Source of the DNA: Pocillopora verrucosa
Lineage: Eukaryota; Cnidaria; Anthozoa; Scleractinia; Pocilloporidae
DNA: 64,000 nt
NCBI RefSeq assembly: GCF_036669915.1
Contig: NC_089318.1
Coordinates: forward strand, 5,565,849-5,629,848
Direction: 5' to 3'
Below, piece after piece: positions 1 to 9,918 of this stretch. The notes beneath the pieces were generated by a model. That model was not told the DNA's origin, did no database searches, and worked only from the letters and a program-made list of their open reading frames with translations. A program made the position numbers and the translations under genes. Positions within the stretch are counted from its first letter, which is position 1; every line of letters starts with the position of its first letter.

Positions 1-251
1 AGGTGCGTTTAAGACCTATGTTCTAGTCAATTGATTATGTTTATCAAAACCAGTTTGCCGGTTCCCATATGGACACCCCGCCCGGTAAAGCAGTGATGGC
101 GTAAAACTTTTTAGAATATTGCAAAGCGAAGTAAATTAAAACCGGTACATGCAGTTAATGATTACTTTCGACACGTGCTTGAAAATGATTATATTTTAAT
201 TGAATAATCAGTTTTATTCTGATCAATTTTTTGCTCCTTGTTTCTCCACAG

Positions 252-512
252 CGCATACAGTTGTACAATGCATACGCTGTTTGGGCCATGTGTAATGCGG
301 GAATTGAGATTTTGGATGTTTTTCCGATGAGTTATTCGTTTCCGGAAGGAACCGACGGAAGTAGCGACAGATACGATGCTGTACATTATAAAAACATTGT
401 CTTCAAACCAGCTGAACAGCTTTTGTATGAATATTTCAATCCTTACATGGACAAACCAAGGAAGATTGGATTGTATTATTCTTTATTTGGAAATAAAACC
501 GCCAACTTGTAA
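252..512 (+). CDS. Last exon of an SGNH/PC-esterase-like protein (partial)
   Basis: Only the final exon is in the window; the rest of the gene lies upstream of base 1. A pyrimidine-rich acceptor ending in CAG at 249-251 precedes an open frame of about 86 codons ending in TAA at 510-512. The segment contains DVFPMSYSFPEG followed by DAVHY. A D-x-x-H near the C-terminus is the usual site of the catalytic Asp and His in SGNH/GDSL hydrolases and PC-esterase (Cas1p/NXPE-like) domains, and the downstream helix-like ending (PAEQLLYEYF) also fits. The Ser block would be in missing exons, so the family call is inference. An AATAAA overlaps the stop at 512-517. It could also be another short-motif hydrolase. 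Confidence 0.5.
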   Translation, partial: RIQLYNAYAVWAMCNAGIEILDVFPMSYSFPEGTDGSSDRYDAVHYKNIVFKPAEQLLYEYFNPYMDKPRKIGLYYSLFGNKTANL

Positions 513-1232
513 ATAAAAATCGTTTGTTTTTGTTATAGAAGAAGCGACGCCAGGGGGAGAGGGGAGTAGAGTGTAGTCAAAGCATCCAAGATGATCTTCT
601 ATGTGGAACAGTTTACTACAGTTTACTATTACAGATGCTACATGCATGTGAAAACAATCATCTCCAACTGCTTTTAGCAGATGTATAGTTCACGAAAAAA
701 AGAGTGCAGAAACCCACAGATTGCATGCAATCCAGTGTGTATTTGCCTCGAACCACCCACAAATTCAAATCTTGAAGCCGGATTTTAACTAAATGAGATT
801 GGTAGTTTAATAAAATTGTTGTAGATATTGTCTTATACAATTAATTTCATAACATGAAGAACATGCAGGACAACCAAATAAAACAAATTTACTTCCCAGT
901 TCTTAAATCAAAACTCACAGATTAGAAGTCTACATTAATATTAGTAGATTGTCAAGATAGAAATACCATGCAACACGTTGATAAGGCTGTCGCTTCTCTT
1001 TAAGATCCACACTCTCATGTACATTACAATAAATTATCTCGCTTTTGCCCCCGAGAATCAAAGGTAGACTGGTGAGCATGCACATTCATCTTGTGAAGTT
1101 CCAGCAAGGGACTTATCACTCGTCGTGTAACAAAAGTAAAGAAGATCTAGACGAAAACTTAAGTCCCTTTGTATCTATATCTGAGTGTAGTCGACACCCA
1201 TCTTGATTCACAAACTACATCTGACATGTAGA
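513..1232. other. Intergenic stretch, no gene seen
   Basis: This AT-rich stretch lies between the end of the esterase-like exon and the 3' tail of the LINE. I see only short chance frames and no splice-supported exon or recognisable RNA gene. Confidence 0.5.
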
Positions 1233-1400
1233 TTAATAATAATAATAAAATAATAAAACTACTTATATAGCGCTTATCCAGTCCTGTTCTAAGCGCTTTA
1301 CAAAAATATTAAAATATCACACGTTAAAATAATATTAAAAGTAAGTCTTAAGTTAACTGATGTCTAAGACATAGGCGTTTGACATGGATAAGAAAAGAGA

Positions 1401-4400
1401 TCATACATTAAAGTAATTTTTAAAAAGATGAGCCTTAAGTTTACGTTTAAAAATATTTAAATTGTCACGAGAACGAATGTCATCAGGTAGTTTATTCCAC
1501 AGTTCAGGAGCCGAAACAGCAAAAGCTCTATAGCCACAGGACTTGAGATTAAAGTTGACAGGAGTCAGACGCAATGTTGAAGACGAACGGAGCGTTCTTG
1601 AAGTTGAATAACGGCGTATTAGGTCTTGAATGTAGACAGGAGACAGCTGGTGAAGAGCTTTATGGGTGAGCAGAATTATTTTGAATTTAATTCGCTCAGA
1701 AATTGGAAGCCAGTGTAGGTCGAACAAAACAGGGGTGATGCGGTCGAATTTACGAGAGCTGGTAATAAGTCGAGCCGCTGCATTCTGCACTGATTGGAGC
1801 TTTTGGATAGCGTATTTGGGGACACCGTTTAAAAGAGAGTTACAGTGATCCAACTTGGAGGTTACAAAGGCGTGGACTAGAGTCTCAGTGGTCTTAATGG
1901 ATAGTAATTTCCTTATACGGGAAATGTTCCGAGGATGATAGAAGGCAGATTTACAGACAGATTTGACATGAGGGAGCATTGACATAGTACTATCGAAAAC
2001 GACGCCGATATTTCTGGAAGATGAAGACGGCTGTAAAATATCAGAACCAAAACGAAGTGGAGGTATAGACTGTTGAGGGTTGTGCTTTGAATAAAGGTAG
2101 AGAAGTTCAGTTTTGTCTTTGTTTAGCTTCAGCTTATTTAAGGCCATCCATTTATCTAGATCGGATAAGTAATTCTCGATTTTAGCAATGCTACTGGTTA
2201 ATTCCAGATCATCGTTAACGGAAAAAGAAATGTACAACTGAGTATCATCGGCGTAGAAATGAAATTGCATGTCGTGAAAACGTAGAATGTCGGAAAGAGG
2301 AGCAGTGTAAAGTAGGTAGAGGATCGGCCCAAGAACGGAGCCTTGAGGTACTCCACACTCGAGCTCACGAGATTGCGATTTCCTCCCATCGATTAGGACG
2401 ACTTGTGTGCGGTTAGTAAGGTAGGAGCGGAACCAGTCAAGTGCAGTGCCACGTATTGAGAATTTAGAATTCAATCTTTTGAGCAGTATTACATGGTCAA
2501 CAGTGTCAAATGCAGCGGAGAGATCTAGTAACAGGAGCATGACACAGTGGCGATTATCGATAGCAAGCAAAATGTCATTTTGAACACGGAGAAGGGCGGT
2601 TTCGCAGCTGTGGAATGATTTGTAGGCAGATTGTAGCGGCTCTGTGAGTTGGTAGAAGTCAAGATAAGCTTGAAGACGCACTGCCACAACCTTCTCAATG
2701 ACTTTCGAGATAACCTTAAGGTTCGAAATAGGCCTAAAATTACTAAGAACTTCGTGGTCCAGGTTCGGTTTCTTGAGAAGAGGGGTTACAACAGCGTTTT
2801 TAAGGGACGAAGGTAGAAAACCAGATACCAGTGACAGGTTTACAATACTACAAATAGATGGTAGGAGCAGGTCCAGATGTTCTTTAAGTAACGTGGCTGG
2901 TAAAGGATCCAGACAGCAGGATTTCTGCACAACAGAGCGGGCAATCTTCGATAGTTCAAGATTTGAAGTAGGTGAGAAGTTGCTAAGCTCACAATTAGTG
3001 GTGGAAATATCCAGTGAGGAAAAGTAATCCGGAATTTCAGAAGGAGTAGGTATACTTCTAATACGGGTTATTTTATCTTCGAAGAAGGTAACAAATGTAT
3101 TAGCGAGATCTTCAGCTGATGTGCTGGTTGGATAACTTTTCTCTGCTTTCCTGTGGAGGAGACGGTCGATTAATCGAAATAGGGCTTTGTTGTCGTTTCC
3201 AGCCTCTGAAATACGATTAGAGTAGTAATCCATTTTTGACTTAAAAATGGTGTTCTGAATAATAGTGCGTTGATTAGCGTTAAGTCGATAGTCTGATTCA
3301 AGTTTGGAGCGTCGCCAGCGCCTTTCAAACTTGCGGCAGGTTGTTTTCTGTTTTCTGATTTCCTCGCTGTACCAGGGAGCATTAGGTCGCAGATTGATGA
3401 TTCTTGTGCGCAAAGGTATATGTTTGTCTAAAATGGAAAGTAAAACCGAGTCATACTGGTCACAGAGTTCCGTAATTTCCTGAGATGGTGAGTTATATAA
3501 GGCGGAGGAACGAATATCACGCCGTAGGTTGTCTGGATCAATGGTACGCAGTTTACGTGATGAGATGGTGAGCTTAGCTTTAGGTGGTCTCTTGATAGCC
3601 AAGGTGCAATGAACAGCAGAGTGATCAGAGATAACCGGGTCGTTGATGGATAAATTTAAGACAGTTTCTTCGCCGGATCTTGTGATAATGAGGTCAAGGG
3701 CGTTGTTGTTTTTGTGCGTCGGGGTGTGGACATTACAGACTTCCAGATTGAAACAGCTTAAAAGGTCGAGAAACTTATCGGCAGTGTTGTCAGATGAATC
3801 GTTGACATGAAAATTGAAATCACCGGCTAGAAGAAGACGGCCGGAAGAAGACACTAGCCTTTCCAGCAGTGAAGAAAAATCATCAAAAAAAGCAGCATGT
3901 GTAAGACCATTCTTGACAGAAATTGGAGGGCGGTAAATAACAATAATACGTATGATAGATGAGGAACAGTGAAGCAGTACTTCTTTAAATTCAAAAGATT
4001 TAAACGGATCCGATTTAATTTGCTCCATTTTCAGATTTTTCCTGTAGAGTAGGCCAACACCTCCACCATTTCCATTAGGTCTTGGTATGTGAACAAAAGC
4101 ATATCCGGTGGGACTGATATCACGAACGGTGTAGTCAGAGCAGTCATCGGGTTTAAGCCAGGTTTCAATTAAAGCAAGAATGTCGATGTTTTTGTCAACC
4201 ACAAAGTCTTTAATTTGTAGCGTTTTATTGATGATGGATCTTGCATTTAGAAGGCAGAAGTTTAGCGAATTTGCAGATGAAGAATTCAACGGGTGTCGTT
4301 TAATCGATACCAAATTATTTAAATTAGGTCCAACAGATAATTTCACACTTGAAGGTTTACGAACATTCCATACAGAACTAATTTCTGTGATTTTGTGGAA

Positions 4401-4964
4401 ACCATACGATTGCTTCATGGCCTTGCCTGCTCGAGTGCGACGTGTTCTGAGAATCCCTTGAATTTTCAGGAACTGGAAAAGGTCGGGTTGAAGTTTAGAT
4501 TTAGCTCTCAAATCCAGCAATTGCTGCCGTGAATAATTAAGTTTAATGGGCGAGACAGTACTATGCAAATCTCTGTACGAAGAAGAAGCAGGTCGATGAA
4601 GCGAGGAATTTTCCGGGTCGGGTCCGGGATTACAGTGAACATCCATGCATATGGTAAGATCGATGTCGAAGAAAGAATGAGGAAGGGCTAAAGTGATCAG
4701 TCCATGTTTCGTTGTCTTGGAGATTGCAAGCGAAAGTTTGTCGGATGTAAATCCATGCGGTCGACGCTTGAAGTGAAAGGTAGCGTTGAAGTAAAAGTTT
4801 ATCAAACTATCCGGTGTAGGGTCGGCTGAAATCCAAAATCCAGCTTGTTTACGGTAGTAAATATCTTTAAAAGTGGATTTCCATTGACAATCCAAGCAAG
4901 TGAGGAAAGAAAACAACAAAAAGGAAAATAATATGCAGAGCTGTGAATTGTTATCGGCAGCCAT
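1401..4964 (-). CDS. LINE ORF2-type protein: AP endonuclease plus reverse transcriptase
   Basis: This 1187-residue protein copies the element's RNA into nicked chromosomal DNA. After an N-terminal hydrophobic stretch (about residues 9-24) and a CMDVHCNPGP motif (about 106-115), an endonuclease/exonuclease/phosphatase domain runs from about 235 to 470. It shows LNARSIINK, ALIETWL, GDFNFH and SDHSAVH, holding the catalytic Asn, Glu, Asp-x-Asn and Ser-Asp-His. The reverse transcriptase follows, with NFRPISNL, LDLSAAFDTVDH, GVPQGSVLGP and FHFYADD; the YADD catalytic pair is at about residues 904-907. The C-terminal region has HWLPISERIKFK and ELWNKLPDDIR, typical of CR1/L2 elements. No stop or frameshift breaks the ORF, so the copy could be competent. 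The start at 4964 is the first ATG giving this frame; an out-of-frame ATG lies 26 bases upstream. Confidence 0.9.
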   Translation of the reverse strand: MAADNNSQLCILFSFLLFSFLTCLDCQWKSTFKDIYYRKQAGFWISADPTPDSLINFYFNATFHFKRRPHGFTSDKLSLAISKTTKHGLITLALPHSFFDIDLTICMDVHCNPGPDPENSSLHRPASSSYRDLHSTVSPIKLNYSRQQLLDLRAKSKLQPDLFQFLKIQGILRTRRTRAGKAMKQSYGFHKITEISSVWNVRKPSSVKLSVGPNLNNLVSIKRHPLNSSSANSLNFCLLNARSIINKTLQIKDFVVDKNIDILALIETWLKPDDCSDYTVRDISPTGYAFVHIPRPNGNGGGVGLLYRKNLKMEQIKSDPFKSFEFKEVLLHCSSSIIRIIVIYRPPISVKNGLTHAAFFDDFSSLLERLVSSSGRLLLAGDFNFHVNDSSDNTADKFLDLLSCFNLEVCNVHTPTHKNNNALDLIITRSGEETVLNLSINDPVISDHSAVHCTLAIKRPPKAKLTISSRKLRTIDPDNLRRDIRSSALYNSPSQEITELCDQYDSVLLSILDKHIPLRTRIINLRPNAPWYSEEIRKQKTTCRKFERRWRRSKLESDYRLNANQRTIIQNTIFKSKMDYYSNRISEAGNDNKALFRLIDRLLHRKAEKSYPTSTSAEDLANTFVTFFEDKITRIRSIPTPSEIPDYFSSLDISTTNCELSNFSPTSNLELSKIARSVVQKSCCLDPLPATLLKEHLDLLLPSICSIVNLSLVSGFLPSSLKNAVVTPLLKKPNLDHEVLSNFRPISNLKVISKVIEKVVAVRLQAYLDFYQLTEPLQSAYKSFHSCETALLRVQNDILLAIDNRHCVMLLLLDLSAAFDTVDHVILLKRLNSKFSIRGTALDWFRSYLTNRTQVVLIDGRKSQSRELECGVPQGSVLGPILYLLYTAPLSDILRFHDMQFHFYADDTQLYISFSVNDDLELTSSIAKIENYLSDLDKWMALNKLKLNKDKTELLYLYSKHNPQQSIPPLRFGSDILQPSSSSRNIGVVFDSTMSMLPHVKSVCKSAFYHPRNISRIRKLLSIKTTETLVHAFVTSKLDHCNSLLNGVPKYAIQKLQSVQNAAARLITSSRKFDRITPVLFDLHWLPISERIKFKIILLTHKALHQLSPVYIQDLIRRYSTSRTLRSSSTLRLTPVNFNLKSCGYRAFAVSAPELWNKLPDDIRSRDNLNIFKRKLKAHLFKNYFNV

Positions 4965-4998
4965 GCTGGCGCATTGTTACCGGCAGCCATGCTGGCGC
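4947..4998. repeat. Two-copy 26-bp tandem repeat over the LINE start codon
   Basis: The 26-base units at 4947-4972 and 4973-4998 differ by one base (TTATCGG against TTACCGG). Each contains the minus-strand start context with ATG. Because 26 is not a multiple of three, the upstream ATG (4990) opens a different, short frame overlapping the start of the main ORF. Confidence 0.85.
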
Positions 4999-5633
4999 AT
5001 ACATTAACTGATTCAACGATCTATGATAACGCATAGAAAATAAATGCGATATTTGAGGAAAACAGCTGTTAAATGAGTGGCGACTTTTTATTATCGCATG
5101 AACTTATCCAACCTTGCCCCGAAAAAGGGAGGAATTAGAAAAAAAATTATATTTAAATTTCTAGCGATAAATCCCTAAACTCATTAGCCGTCAAGTGCGA
5201 TCAAAATAAAAACACTCCTTTGAATTTTAATATACTGTCTAGCAGACGGATGTTAAGAATTGAGAAATGAAAAAGTATAGGAATATTTCATTATCTTAAC
5301 ACCAAACTGTCTGCACAGGCCTTCAAAGAAATTCCTGGTTAGAAAAATGGATTTTAGAAAATCACTTTTGATCCTTGAGAGTGGAAGATTCCAGTAAAAA
5401 AATGTATTTTTGTATGCTTTCCCCGCATTTTCAAGTCTTTTAATTTTTCTGGTCTTTATCACCTAATTTTCTCCGCACGACACTTAAAAGCGCACGGAAA
5501 ACCGCAGAGGACACCATCAGTTAATCAGTCAGCCAGTTAATCAAATAAGAAGTAATTTATCTTGACGCGTTTTTTCTCTCAAAGTATTGAGCTTTGCGAA
5601 TTATGAATCAAAGTGTGGCACTTTTATTTTCAG
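4999..5633. other. Intergenic stretch, no gene seen
   Basis: This lies between the LINE 5' end and the orphan globin exon. It should contain the LINE 5' boundary, which I could not place. I looked here for first and second globin exons matching the orphan exon and saw none. Confidence 0.4.
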
Positions 5634-5769
5634 TCGGTAGGGGCTGCGCTGATTCATGCTCTTGAGAAGAAACTTGGTGGTAATTTTACTGGAAAAACCA
5701 AAGAGTAGGAGTACTGTCTACGATATTATTGCAGAACCTGTGAAGGAAGGAGCAAAGAAATCTCAATGA
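5634..5769 (+). pseudogene. Orphan decayed last exon of a globin
   Basis: A good acceptor (TTTTATTTTCAG, ending 5633) is followed by a frame reading SVGAALIHALEKKLGGNFTG, which matches the start of the third exon of globin-X/neuroglobin-type genes and resembles exon 3 of the intact globin at 12168. The frame then meets a TAG at about 5707-5709. Shifting by one base recovers STVYDIIAEPVKEGAKK, which lines up with WTVVYGIVANTMQAGAKE in the intact gene, so a single-base indel broke the frame. Second and first exons are not visible upstream. The LEKKLGG wording differs from the two neighbouring globins, so this is a separate paralogue rather than a copy of either. Confidence 0.7.
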
Positions 5770-5786
5770 ATGAGTGTGTTCCATAT

Positions 5787-6057
5787 ACAGCTATTTCAAT
5801 TTACGTTGTCAGATCAAAGCTTCAAGGGTACGGGACAAGACCGAAAGGCGGTATGGGTAGATTAGAATTAATTTTAGGCTTTCGGGGTTGTCGGCGCGAG
5901 ATGGACATGTAGGCTGAAAATACAATATAAATCTTCGCTGTATGGACGAGGCATTGTTAATTTTGTTGATAATTATTCATTAAGATCCCATATTCCCCTT
6001 CGGTCTTGTCTTGTAGGCTTGAGGCTTTGATCCGACAACGTAAATTGAAATAGCTGT
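5787..6057. mobile_element. 271-bp inverted-repeat element (MITE-like)
   Basis: The left end, ACAGCTATTTCAATTTACG at 5787, is matched in reverse complement by the right end at 6057, and similarity continues for about 70 bases on each side (both arms contain a GACAAGACCGAA block). It inserted directly after the decayed globin exon. No ORF is present, so it is non-autonomous. I could not fix a target-site duplication. Confidence 0.7.
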
Positions 6058-9000
6058 GTGTCAAACAAGACTCAATGCCGCACGCTAATCTGTAACCTGG
6101 CCTCCGCTCTAGTTACCAGTTCTAACCGAGCGATTGAACTGGGTGAAGCATTTGATGGATCTCAAAATTTAATCCAGCTCAAAATTTGATGCAACCTAAA
6201 ATTTTGGAGAATTTTGGTCGTATCACTACAAAATTTATCTAACCCCCCCCCCCAAGTAAGGCCTCCTTTATAGTATGTCAGCGATGTACCTCCGTTCTCC
6301 CTGAAAAGCATGTGATCCCCTAAAAATTCTCCACCTCCCAAAAGACTGGCCTCTAATCTGGCGGCAGGAAAACTTCCCATGAAAGTAAATGTTCATTAAA
6401 CGTTAAGTAAACGTTAAGTATTCATTTATTCCAGCTATTTTTTGGTTTTCGTCGGATTTCATTCGGAAATGTAAGATCGCTATAGAAATCGGAACGCCCT
6501 TTGATGGCATGTGTGACAATTTTCTTTTGTTTATCGTCCAAAAACGAACAATAGCTTCAATTCCGAAAATTTTGCTTTTAATTTTTTAACCACACAGCAA
6601 GGAATGCCAAATTTGAAAGGCACTATAACTCAATAATAAAACATGAGTTAATTAAAATGCCTCGCGAATGCGCACGGCAAATGGCAAGAATTGAACTTTC
6701 AGCTTTTGGAGCAGTCCGTTCGCGTTTTTCAGTGATGAAACATTACAGACAGTAACAATAGCTTAAATGTAAACAACAGAAGTTTGGAGTTCATAGAAAA
6801 AAACGACTCGCGAGCGTCCCAGAAACACTTCCTCCGCAATTGCTCTCAAAGGCTTAATCGTAAAAATGTGTTAAAAGCTGTCAGACTCAAAGCTATCTAG
6901 TTCCTTAGATCGGACTTTCCTAAATTTCGATTGTGATCTAGCACGCGCTGTTCGGAATTTTTGCGAATGCACGACTTGCAAACACGCTTCACACGCACCT
7001 CATTTAAAGGTCTCTCTATAAAGCTCGCAAAATGCCCTTTTTTATTTTATGCAAATCAAGATTGAGAACATTTGGCGGAAAGAAACTTTTCATGCATAAA
7101 ATGCTGCAGTCATTCTTCATGCTTCACTCGCGCCGGTAAAAGATGGCTGTGCAAAAATTAAAACGACAATAACAAGAAGTAAAATACGAACTTTGGCCCA
7201 CAATCATCAAATATGCTTGTTCAAAGTCTCTATTTAAAGATTTGAAAATGCTCTGTTTTAATAAATACAAATCAAACTTGAAAACATTGAGCGAAAACAT
7301 ATGAAGGCACAAAATGTCTTCAATCATTTTTTGGAGTTCACTGACACGTCAAGGATACACTTGCAGACGCTGCCGCTCGAGGTCGCATAATTGCGCTTCT
7401 GTTTCATTCCTTTTAGTCTTTCTCCAAAAGATCTCACCTTTTCCAAAACGAATGAATCCGAACTTAGTCATTACGCTTTCGGCGGTTCTACGTGGCCTCC
7501 CGAAGTGAATACCCAAAGGAATAAAGCGAGCCTTCTATGCACAAAATCCAGCAGCGACACCCATTTCTGAATGACACACTTACATCGACGTGAAGTTGTG
7601 ATGAGCCCCAAGTTTGGAGAGTGGATTTCATTGTTGTCGTAACCGAGTTGCGGTTATAATCCACTGGTCTGGTACTTTGCAAATATTACAGCAGCTTTCT
7701 CGACCTTTCTAAAACCTGAATGCTAATGTGTTGTAAATAACAAAGATCATGTCACAACGAAGATGTCACCTATAGCACTCTACGAGTTATTTTGTGACGT
7801 CACTCACTCGTGGGTCATGTAGGAGATTTTAGACTTTACAGGCTGATTAAAACTTGAGCTTTGTAAAATGGACCACTGAAACCTTCGAGTAAGCTTTTCT
7901 CGCACTTGAATTCAAACAGGGCAAATGGTGTATAACTCAGACAGATGTTTTGAACAGAACATTAACTACTGTCTATTTCACTTGTTCTAATGCAAATTTT
8001 AAGACAGTAAGAATGTCATTAAAATAACACAGCCTGCAAAGTAAACAACGACGACTAAATAACTAGTCTCTTCAACTGTTGCCTTTGCTTTTAGCCAAAA
8101 GTACTTGGATTTAGTTTGGTTTCTGCGCATAAGCGATCAGATACGTACAAGTTGATTAGCTACAACAGCCACAGTCAAGATCTATCGGGGCGATAAAGGT
8201 ACTTAGTTACCCAGTTTGGTTAAGTGTTTTGACTCCCTTCTGACTTGAATCTTGCTGCCATATAACAAAAGGCTGATGAGAAAGACGCCCTTCGACGCAA
8301 ATGCTTCCACGCAAATGACTTAATCTACAATCTTAGTTTCTATAAGCTATCTAAAGTTCGTGATGAAAGTGGTTAGAACTCTTTTGTGATTGAAAAAGTT
8401 CTGTTTATTCTTTATGAAACCGAATACTTATTAGCATTTTTGATATGTTCATAAGTTGTCTTTTTAGCAAGAGTTCCTTTCCATTCCTGCGGTCTATCAT
8501 AGACTCCAGAAATTCGTAAACACCGGAACATTTGGGTTTCCCTCTTGCGGACCATGGGGTTAAGATATTATCTGTAGGCGATATTTTTCTGAGCATGATC
8601 AGGATTTTAGTATCGGTATTGTTGTGATTAAAAGCTTTTGATTCACGATAACTATTGCATAACAAGTCACAAGTTAATTTAATATTATCAACCGAGTTGA
8701 TAACGGTAAATTAGCCACCGTAAATTGGCCTCCGTCATCAACTCAGTTGATATACCAAATTACCCTGTTATACTCTACCACTAACGTAGCACCACAGTTT
8801 ATTGAGAAACTTACCCCTTTTATTAATTAGCAAACAAATTACACCGAATTCTTAACAGGACTTAGTAAAAGATAAAGTTAAGAATATTACAATACGCTTG
8901 ATCAGAACTGAAATGACGCCAAAATAGACAACTGACCTGCAAAGCCAATGGCTTCAAAACGAAATAAGTAAGTCACGTACCCCATTCACATCAAATCTCA

Positions 9001-9599
9001 AACAATGTTTTCTCAATGTCAATGTTTTTAAGCTGGTCAAATCGATCTTTGTCAACTTATTTTTTTTAATTTTGTGGGGGGGAGGGGGAGGGGGGCTTCA
9101 CTACCATGGCAACAGGAAATAGTAAACAAAATGCAATTGATAAGTGGATCAAAAAGAAACCTCGCTAAAAAGCTTTTTTAATTTGTTGTAAACTGATTTA
9201 ATTGGAACAACAAACCCTCTCTCGCTTACACAATTATTCCGACTAAAGAACAGTTCACTTAAACCTTTTTGTCTAAATTGATTTCTTTTTACGTGTAATA
9301 TAAACCTATTTTTGTCGTAGTGATTAATGAAAATCACATCTAGGCAACGCGCCTTTAAAAATGTTAATCTTTTAACAACACGTTCTCTTGTTTCGAAACG
9401 ATATTGTACAAAATCACGACAAACTAACCGAACAGCTGGCAATATCACGCGAAGTTGGACAGCACGAGAGAAAAGATATGTTGAAAAAATACTGAAAACA
9501 TCTAAACAAAACAGAACTTGAAAATACAAATATCAGGGCGCATGGTAAAGAAAAAGAACATTTTTACCAACGAAATTGGCTCTTTTAACTTATGTAACC
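6058..9599. other. Intergenic stretch with weak repeats
   Basis: No convincing exon is seen. It holds a C-tract at 6242-6252, a weak local duplication around 7015-7110 and 7220-7330 (CAAATCAA followed by a run ending in AAAATG), a GAGTTGATAA-type repeat around 8680-8770 related to those near 15755 and 19800, and a G-rich run at about 9075-9096 that could form a G-quadruplex. Confidence 0.4.
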
Positions 9600-9722
9600 T
9601 GACCTTTCGATCTAGAGATCCTACTGGCCGGCTCCTCTTCCTTCTGCGATTTTTTTTTTGTTTTACCCAAAATAAGGGGGAAAGCTCGGGACCCCCAGGC
9701 CCCTCCCCTGGATCCGCCACTG
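9600..9722 (-). mobile_element. Transposon end fragment with CAGTGGCGGATCCAG terminus
   Basis: Read on the minus strand from 9722, the segment begins CAGTGGCGGATCCAG followed by a G-rich stretch. From memory this resembles terminal inverted repeats of hAT-type non-autonomous elements. Only one end is recognised; the inner boundary is a guess. Confidence 0.4.
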
Positions 9723-9918
9723 GATAATGTAAATTGTTTCGAAATTTAATTGTATTCGTGTTTCATTTCCTCATTCTCCCTGAGTTCGGTATGCCACAGA
9801 CAACCCCTCAGAACCTTCTCTGAAGTGCTTTCCGGAGGTCTCTAAAAGGAACCATGTGAGTTGTCACGACCATGAATTACAACAATTCTTAATTCGTAAT
9901 TTTAGTCTTAGTTCAAAG

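Larger units (their letters stand above)
1233..4998 (-). mobile_element. CR1/L2-like LINE, near full length
   Basis: On the minus strand the element runs from about 4998 to a 3' tail at 1233-1262 made of TTATTA-type microsatellite, typical of CR1/L2 non-LTR elements that end in a short simple repeat rather than poly(A). Just inside the tail, GCGCTTA and TAAGCGC at 1267-1300 could form a small 3' stem. The single ORF is uninterrupted and carries endonuclease and reverse transcriptase domains. I could not identify target-site duplications or a firm 5' end. The open ORF suggests a recent insertion. There is no RNase H domain, as usual for this group. Confidence 0.85.

Noticed and set aside
7015-7330. 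Weak local duplication around AAATCAA and AAAATG motifs
   Set aside because: Similarity by eye is low and limited to AT-rich words; not enough to call a repeat family.
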